Source of the DNA: Cytobacillus firmus
GTDB lineage: Bacteria > Bacillota > Bacilli > Bacillales > Cytobacillaceae
Length of the DNA: 64,000 nucleotides
NCBI RefSeq assembly: GCF_023657595.1
Contig: NZ_CP098323.1
Span: 1,202,001-1,266,000 of the forward strand
Direction of reading: 5' to 3'
The position numbers and the translations under genes are program-made. Position 1 is the first letter of the stretch. Every line of letters begins with the position of its first letter. Below are positions 60,031 through 64,000 of this stretch, piece by piece. Below the pieces are notes generated by a model. That model was not told the origin of the DNA and made no database searches. It was given only the letters and a program-made list of their open reading frames with translations.

Positions 60031-60219
60031 TTGTCCGGAGCAGCGGCGGGGATTTTTGCATTAAGTGTGGTGCTGTTTTTAGGAGGTATTCATTTTTTCC
60101 TTTCAATAAAGAAACCCGGAGTCTATCCTCCGAAGTATGTTCTCAAAAAAAGGGCGGCTGCTTTAGCGGCAGGCGGGGCGTTTTTGTTCCTGCTGGGTCT
60201 GATTGTGGGCAGTTTCTAA
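60031..60219 (+). CDS. Small two-helix membrane protein (62 aa)
   Basis: A 62-residue protein with two hydrophobic helices (AAAGIFALSVVLFLGGIHFF and AALAAGGAFLFLLGLIVGSF) around a basic loop (KKPGVYPPKYVLKKR). The start is TTG 60031 with GGGGGAGG just upstream. Not assigned to a named family. A terminator follows. Confidence 0.65.
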   Translation: MSGAAAGIFALSVVLFLGGIHFFLSIKKPGVYPPKYVLKKRAAALAAGGAFLFLLGLIVGSF

Positions 60220-60232
60220 ATAGTTTCCAAAT

Positions 60233-60261
60233 AAAAAAGCCCGCTTATTTGCGGGCTTTTT
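60233..60261. terminator. Convergent terminator before trpP
   Basis: AAAAAGCCCGC TTATTT GCGGGCTTTTT. Confidence 0.85.
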
Positions 60262-60269
60262 GTATATAA

Positions 60270-60797
60270 TTATTGGCTGATCGTCTGCTGAGTCAGCTTT
60301 GTTCTGTTTGCAATTGAATGTGCTACAGGAAAAAGGATTACCATTGCAGCGGTGTTAACTGCAGCTGCAGGAAGTACAACTGCTGCAAATAATGCTGTGA
60401 AAGGTCCCGGCAGTCCGACAATCAGGTATGCCGAAGTTAAAAACACAATTCCGGATACGATGGTTCCTGCTGCTGTTAAGACAGCTGCACTGACGATATT
60501 CTTCCTGAATTTCTTTACGATCAGGAACAATGCCAAAAATGTGAATGCAGTAACAGGCTTATCAATGATATTCGGGATTAATCCTCCGGGAAAGGTTGTG
60601 GTAAACCCGGAAATCAGGCCTGTAACTAAACCTAAAAGCAAAACGCTTCGGGTGTATGGAAAAAGGATAATGCCTAAGAACATCATGGTAAGCATCATGT
60701 CCGGTTTCATTCCGAGAAAAAAACCTGGAACAACGGCATGAAGCACTGCGCCCATCCCGACCAATAGGGATAAGGCCACTAAATTTTTTGTATTCAA
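60270..60797 (-). CDS. trpP: Tryptophan transporter TrpP (YhaG)
   Basis: A 175-residue membrane protein with five to six helices of the TrpP family, with VPGFFLGMKPDMMLTMMFLG and TTFPGGLIPNIIDKPVTAF. It imports tryptophan. The start is TTG 60797 with GAGGAGAG at 7 nt. GAG/TAG triplets overlap this site, the mark of translational repression by TRAP in high tryptophan, as in B. subtilis trpP. Confidence 0.9.
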   Translation of the reverse strand: MNTKNLVALSLLVGMGAVLHAVVPGFFLGMKPDMMLTMMFLGIILFPYTRSVLLLGLVTGLISGFTTTFPGGLIPNIIDKPVTAFTFLALFLIVKKFRKNIVSAAVLTAAGTIVSGIVFLTSAYLIVGLPGPFTALFAAVVLPAAAVNTAAMVILFPVAHSIANRTKLTQQTISQ

Positions 60798-60799
60798 TT

Positions 60800-60845
60800 C
60801 TCATCTCTCCTCTGCTATTCTCTGACTAAGCTCTGTTCGTCTCTC
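60800..60845 (-). promoter_or_regulatory. TRAP-binding site over the trpP ribosome binding site
   Basis: On the minus strand seven triplets with 2-3 nt spacers (GAG, TAG, GAG, TAG, GAG, GAG, GAG at 60833 down to 60800) plus one more GAG at 60841-60843. The last ones cover the SD and end 2 nt before the TTG start. Spacing is as for known TRAP sites. Confidence 0.85.
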
Positions 60846-60926
60846 CTGCAGTGCACTCTTTGCCTGCAGCGAAAAACTTTAACTCATTATAACATATTTT
60901 ACTGTAATTCAAAGGTGTTATATTTA

Positions 60927-62009
60927 TTAATTATTATTTTTAAAAGCTTTCATAAATGCGGCCAGCTTTTCAACATGGTGCTCTGGCACAGCATTGTAAA
61001 TGGATGCGCGGCACCCCCCGATAGAACGGTGTCCGCCAAGCCCGACGAACCCTGCTTCTTTTGCCTGTATCTGAAATTCCCTGGAGAGATCTTCGCTGTG
61101 AAGATTAAAAGTAACATTCATATGGGACCTGCTGTTTTTATGGGCATGCCCTATGTAAAAACCTTCACTTTCATCAATAACATCATAGAGCATTTTTGCC
61201 TTCTTCTCATTGGCCTTTTCAATCTGCTGAAGGCCGCCTATCTGCTCTGCCCACTGAAGCACAAGTGACAGTAAATAGATTGAAAGAGTAGGAGGCGTGT
61301 TATATAAAGAGTTGTTATTGGCAAATGTATTGTAATTCAGCATTATAGGGAGCGTTTCAGAAGATCTTTTTAATAGTTCTTTTCGGATAATGACTACTGT
61401 TACACCGGAAGGGCCGAGATTTTTCTGGGCACCGGCATAGATCAAATCAAATTGGTCTACTATCAAAGGACGGCTTAAAATATCGCTTGACATATCTGCT
61501 ACTACCGGTGTTTTTTTATTTGAAGGAAAGCTTTGCCATTGTGTGCCGTAGATTGTATTGTTGCTGGTAATATGAAGATAGGCAGCATTGTCCGGCATAT
61601 CATCTTGACTAAATTCAGGGATAAAGCTGTATTTTTGTTCCTTACTGGAGGCAGAAATGACGGTTTCGCCAATTTTATCTGCTTCTTTTAAAGCCTTCTC
61701 GGACCAGGAACCACTAAGAATATAATGGGCTGCCTGGTCTTTTCCCAGCAGGTTCATCGGCACCATGGAAAACTGGAGACTTGCCCCGCCCTGAATAAAA
61801 AGCACTTCAAAGTCATCCGGGATTGCCAGCAGTCTTCTTAAGCGTGTGATTGCCTGATCATGTACTGCCTGATATTCGTTGCTTCTATGGCTCAGCTCCA
61901 TTATGCCCATTCCTGTATTGCCAAAGTTCAGCAAACTCTTTTCCGCTTCTTTTAATACCTCTTCCGGCAGGGCTGCGGGACCTGCATTAAAATTTAGAGC
62001 ACGGTACAT
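60927..62009 (-). CDS. serC: Phosphoserine aminotransferase SerC
   Basis: A 360-residue class V aminotransferase. N-terminal NFNAGPAALPEEVLKEA, FIQGGASLQFSMVPMNL, the PLP-lysine motif YAGAQKNLGPSGV (about 190), and the C-terminal FVGLGGHRSIGGCRASIYNA. It turns 3-phosphohydroxypyruvate and glutamate into phosphoserine in serine synthesis. The start ATG 62009 has GGAGGG at 6 to 7 nt. Placed next to trpP as in B. subtilis. Confidence 0.95.
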   Translation of the reverse strand: MYRALNFNAGPAALPEEVLKEAEKSLLNFGNTGMGIMELSHRSNEYQAVHDQAITRLRRLLAIPDDFEVLFIQGGASLQFSMVPMNLLGKDQAAHYILSGSWSEKALKEADKIGETVISASSKEQKYSFIPEFSQDDMPDNAAYLHITSNNTIYGTQWQSFPSNKKTPVVADMSSDILSRPLIVDQFDLIYAGAQKNLGPSGVTVVIIRKELLKRSSETLPIMLNYNTFANNNSLYNTPPTLSIYLLSLVLQWAEQIGGLQQIEKANEKKAKMLYDVIDESEGFYIGHAHKNSRSHMNVTFNLHSEDLSREFQIQAKEAGFVGLGGHRSIGGCRASIYNAVPEHHVEKLAAFMKAFKNNN

Positions 62010-62132
62010 TTTTCTCCCTCCAAATATAAAATCAATTCACTATAACGCTGTGAAGAAATAAAGATAGTTAATATGTTAACAAATTATATTGATTTGTACA
62101 GAGAAAAAAATGAACATTTTGAAAAATTGGAG

Positions 62133-62162
62133 AAAAAATTCCCCCTGCAGAAACAGGAGGAT
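62133..62162 (-). terminator. Terminator of hit
   Basis: TCCTCCTG/CAGGGGGA stem followed by TTTTTT on the minus strand. Confidence 0.75.
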
Positions 62163-62169
62163 CAGAGGG

Positions 62170-62589
62170 TTACAGATGCTTTTTTATGGCATCAGAGATT
62201 TCCTTAAGATCTGAAGCTGAGTAATCAGATTGATGTGATTTCCACACTACCCCTAAGCCATCTCCGTCACCATAACGGGGAATAAGGTGGGAGTGGAAAT
62301 GGAAAACGGTCTGTCCGGCGTGTTCACCATTGTTATTAATTAAATTCAGGCCAATTGGATCGAATTCGACCTTAATGGCTCTGGCAATCTCCGGAACAGC
62401 TTCGAAGTAGTTCCGGGCTGTTTCAGCATCCATTTCATATAAGTTTTCTTTATGTACTTTCGGAATGACAAGTGTATGCCCTTTTGTGACCTGGCTTATA
62501 TCCAGAAATGCCATCACATGCTCATTTTCAAAAACTTTGGCTGAAGGAATCTCGCCATTGATTATTTTACAGAAAATACAATCGTTCAT
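62170..62589 (-). CDS. hit: HIT-family nucleotide-binding protein
   Basis: A 139-residue histidine-triad protein. N-terminal zinc-type CIFCKIINGEIPSAKVFEN and the HIT motif HFHSHLIPR (His-phi-His-phi-His). Probable nucleotide hydrolase or transferase, as B. subtilis Hit, next to ecsA. The start ATG 62589 has AGGAGC at 7 nt. Confidence 0.95.
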   Translation of the reverse strand: MNDCIFCKIINGEIPSAKVFENEHVMAFLDISQVTKGHTLVIPKVHKENLYEMDAETARNYFEAVPEIARAIKVEFDPIGLNLINNNGEHAGQTVFHFHSHLIPRYGDGDGLGVVWKSHQSDYSASDLKEISDAIKKHL

Positions 62590-62696
62590 TATGTCAGCTC
62601 CTAACCAGATATCTTTTTCACAATTCTACCATATCCTCCAAAAAACAAAAAAGCAAAAGGGGATGGGATTATGGCGTGGGTCTAGTCATAAAAAAT

Positions 62697-62814
62697 GGCT
62701 CTTTTCGCATAAATTGTTGTTTTCGCCTATCAATACTGTCCGTTGATTTCCGCTCCAATCAACTAAGCAAACTAATCTAGTTATTAAAAAGCAACAAACT
62801 TTACGAAAACAGCT
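62697..62814 (-). mobile_element. MITE-like repeat, copy E (short, internally deleted) with perfect 8-bp target duplication
   Basis: A 118-bp copy flanked by TAAAAAAT on both sides (62689-62696 and 62815-62822). Terminal inverted repeats are GGCTCTTTTCGCATAAATTG and AACTTTACGAAAACAGCT. On the minus strand the centre reads TTGATTGGAGCGGAAATCAA, exactly what deletion between the two TGGAGCGGAA direct repeats of the full element would leave. Confidence 0.85.
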
Positions 62815-62824
62815 TAAAAAATAA

Positions 62825-62853
62825 AAGGCAGGATCCGCTTGGAATCCTGCCTT
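62825..62853 (-). terminator. Terminator on the minus strand between the modular repeat region and hit
   Basis: AAGGCAGGATTCC/GGATCCTGCCTT-type stem, with TTTTATTTTTT only on the minus strand. It points to a transcript coming from the 62860-63280 region away from ecsA. Confidence 0.75.
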
Positions 62854-62900
62854 CGTGAAGGGGAAGCTTCTATTGGTACGTTTCTATTTCAGGTGAATTC

Positions 62901-63240
62901 TCTTTAACAAACACCTCATTTATGAATGAATTGTGTTCATATCTAGAGAAAATCGATCTTTGTTCAATCGGACCATCCCCTTATTTTCTTTATAAGCTTT
63001 TACAGGCGTATAAAGCATGGATGATAGTCTTTAACAAACACCTCATTTAAAAAATGACTTAGTGACCACTTACGGGTAAAGCGATCAAGTGTTTAAGATC
63101 ATCAGGTTTCATGTGCAATGCAACCATCCCCTTATTAGGAACGTTTGAAGCTTATACTGAAAGGAAACTGTCTGCGACAGACACCTCATTTCAAGTTTTG
63201 ATCATCTGAATGGTGTTCAAATGACTTGTTTCCCCTTCAT
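62901..63240. repeat. Three-fold modular repeat upstream of ecsA
   Basis: TCTTTAACAAACACCTCATT occurs identically at 62901-62920 and 63028-63047, and as GACAGACACCTCATT at 63176-63190. ACCATCCCCTTATT occurs at 62972-62985 and 63123-63136, and as TCCCCTTCAT near 63231. The two motifs alternate three times. On the minus strand they read as SD-like AATGAGGTGT and AATAAGGGGATGG next to very short ORFs; on the plus strand they are C-rich anti-SD-like. A terminator faces the minus direction. Confidence 0.65.
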
Positions 63241-63278
63241 AGATTAGAATGTCCCGTCCCGTAATTTATATACAGGAA

Positions 63279-63297
63279 TTTTGTCTAAACTGGACAA
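63279..63297. promoter_or_regulatory. Inverted repeat between ecsA and the modular region
   Basis: TTGTC-N7-GACAA (19 bp). It lies over a possible minus-strand promoter (TTGTCC, 17 nt, TGTATA) and just before a possible ecsA promoter (TGGACA, 18 nt, TACAAT). It may be an operator. Confidence 0.4.
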
Positions 63298-63351
63298 TTT
63301 ACTTTGGCTTTTTTTACAATGGACTTATACATAGTAGGAAGGACGTTGAGA

Positions 63352-64000
63352 ATGGCGCTGCTTGAAATTAAAAACGTTACCGGCGGCTATACGAGAAACC
63401 CGGTCTTAAAGGATGTCTCCTTTGAAGTGGGTGAACATGAAATCGTCGGCCTGATTGGCCTTAATGGAGCCGGAAAAAGTACGACCATCAAACATGTAAT
63501 TGGCTTAATGGAACCGAAGGAGGGAGAAATAACGATCAATGGCATGCAATTCCTTAAGGATAAGGAAGGATATCGCAAGCAATTCACTTTTGTTCCGGAA
63601 ACCCCAATTTTGTATGATGAACTTACACTCGAAGAGCATTTGCGTATTACAGCCATGGCATACGGTCTGCCTGAAACAGAGTATAAACAAAGAGTGGAAA
63701 CACTGCTGAAGGAATTCAGAATGGAAAAAAGACTGAAATGGTTTCCAGCTCATTTTTCTAAAGGGATGAAGCAGAAAGTAATGATCATGTGCGCTTTTTT
63801 GGTGCAGCCGTCATTATACATTGTTGATGAACCATTTGTAGGTCTGGACCCGCTTGGCATTCAGTCACTTCTCGATTTGATGAAGAAAATGAAAGAGAGC
63901 GGTGCCGGCATTCTTATGTCTACCCATATCCTGGCAACTGCTGAAAGGTATTGTGATCGTTTTGTGATTTTACATGAAGGCAAAGTAAGGGCGAAGGGAA
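63352..64000 (+). CDS. ecsA: ABC transporter ATPase EcsA (3' end cut off by window edge)
   Basis: The first 216 residues of EcsA. Walker A GLNGAGKST (about 36-44), signature FSKGMKQKVMIM, Walker B YIVDEPFVGLDP and the H-loop STHIL. With EcsB it supports protein secretion, competence and intramembrane protease activity in B. subtilis. ATG 63352 starts MALLEIKNVTGGY; GGAAGGA lies about 9 nt upstream. The hit-ecsA neighbourhood matches B. subtilis. Confidence 0.95.
   Translation, partial: MALLEIKNVTGGYTRNPVLKDVSFEVGEHEIVGLIGLNGAGKSTTIKHVIGLMEPKEGEITINGMQFLKDKEGYRKQFTFVPETPILYDELTLEEHLRITAMAYGLPETEYKQRVETLLKEFRMEKRLKWFPAHFSKGMKQKVMIMCAFLVQPSLYIVDEPFVGLDPLGIQSLLDLMKKMKESGAGILMSTHILATAERYCDRFVILHEGKVRAKG

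Noticed and set aside
59916-60269. 117-codon plus-strand frame overlapping the 62-residue membrane gene
   Set aside because: Different frame from the gene with the strong SD at 60031, and its translation is low-complexity and unlike any family.
62010-62132. Possible T-box or other leader upstream of serC
   Set aside because: The stretch is short, AT-rich and lacks T-box or riboswitch signatures.

Overview
The window is a contiguous stretch of a low-to-moderate G+C Bacillaceae chromosome. Gene content and order follow the Bacillus subtilis yhd-yhe-yha-ecs neighbourhood: mpfA(yhdP)-like genes, bmrC/bmrD (yheI/yheH), yheE, a yheC/yheD cluster, yheB, yheA, yhaX, hemZ, yhaR, yhzD, yhaQ/yhaP, yhaO/yhaN/yhaM, yhaL, prsA, sscA, a DUF3267 gene in the yhaJ position, hpr(scoC), yhaH, trpP, serC, hit and ecsA. 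Spore genes (two alpha/beta SASPs, two SscA-type peptides, YhaL, YheC/YheD) show that the host forms endospores. The synteny is loose enough, and the repeat families distinctive enough, that a Cytobacillus/Mesobacillus/B. firmus-type genus fits better than B. subtilis itself. The genus is inference.

Layout. 1-5.7 kb: two mpfA-type CNNM/CorC exporters, a MerR gene with an apparent frameshift at its start, a GNAT acetyltransferase, a soluble histidine kinase, an XRE regulator with a palindromic operator, and a UspA protein behind a sigma-B-like promoter. 6-13.9 kb: a class A PBP, a methyltransferase, an HPr-like protein lacking the active histidine, an MFS transporter, a SigY-type ECF operon with its autoregulatory promoter, and an alpha/beta hydrolase. 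14-18.6 kb: the heterodimeric multidrug ABC transporter BmrCD behind a long leader with two short peptide ORFs and mutually exclusive hairpins. 18.9-24.9 kb: fumarase, SASP, msmX, a CdaR/PucR-type regulator, a CstR-like persulfide sensor and small proteins. 25-32.7 kb: four overlapping YheC/YheD ATP-grasp genes diverging from yheB-yheA, then a GmhB-type phosphatase and a second SASP. 32.9-37 kb: the ykoFEDC thiamine-precursor ECF transporter under a TPP riboswitch. 37.2-45.4 kb: yhaX, hemZ, an acyl-CoA ligase behind a cre site, yhaR, yhzD and the yhaQP ABC exporter. 45.4-48.1 kb: an AT-rich insertion holding an orphan gene and a complete IS110-family element with a candidate bridge-RNA region. 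48-64 kb: a LysE exporter, yhaON with an inserted lrgAB pair, yhaM, and the prsA-scoC-trpP-serC-hit-ecsA block.

Mobile and repeated DNA. A MITE-like family with about 28-bp imperfect terminal inverted repeats occurs five times. Two copies have perfect 8-bp target duplications, and two short copies look like internal deletion derivatives. A second hairpin-rich repeat family occurs three times, and a 39-bp inverted repeat flanks most of the IS110 insertion. One MITE lies between the TPP riboswitch terminator and ykoF. The region just upstream of ecsA holds an unexplained three-fold modular repeat ending in a terminator that faces away from ecsA.

Regulation readable from sequence: TPP riboswitch (ykoFEDC), a TRAP (GAG/TAG) site over the trpP ribosome binding site, a ribosome-mediated attenuator (bmrCD), an ECF promoter (sigY), two sigma-B-type promoters (usp, HPr-like gene) and a cre box (acyl-CoA ligase). 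No rRNA, tRNA, CRISPR array or prophage was seen.
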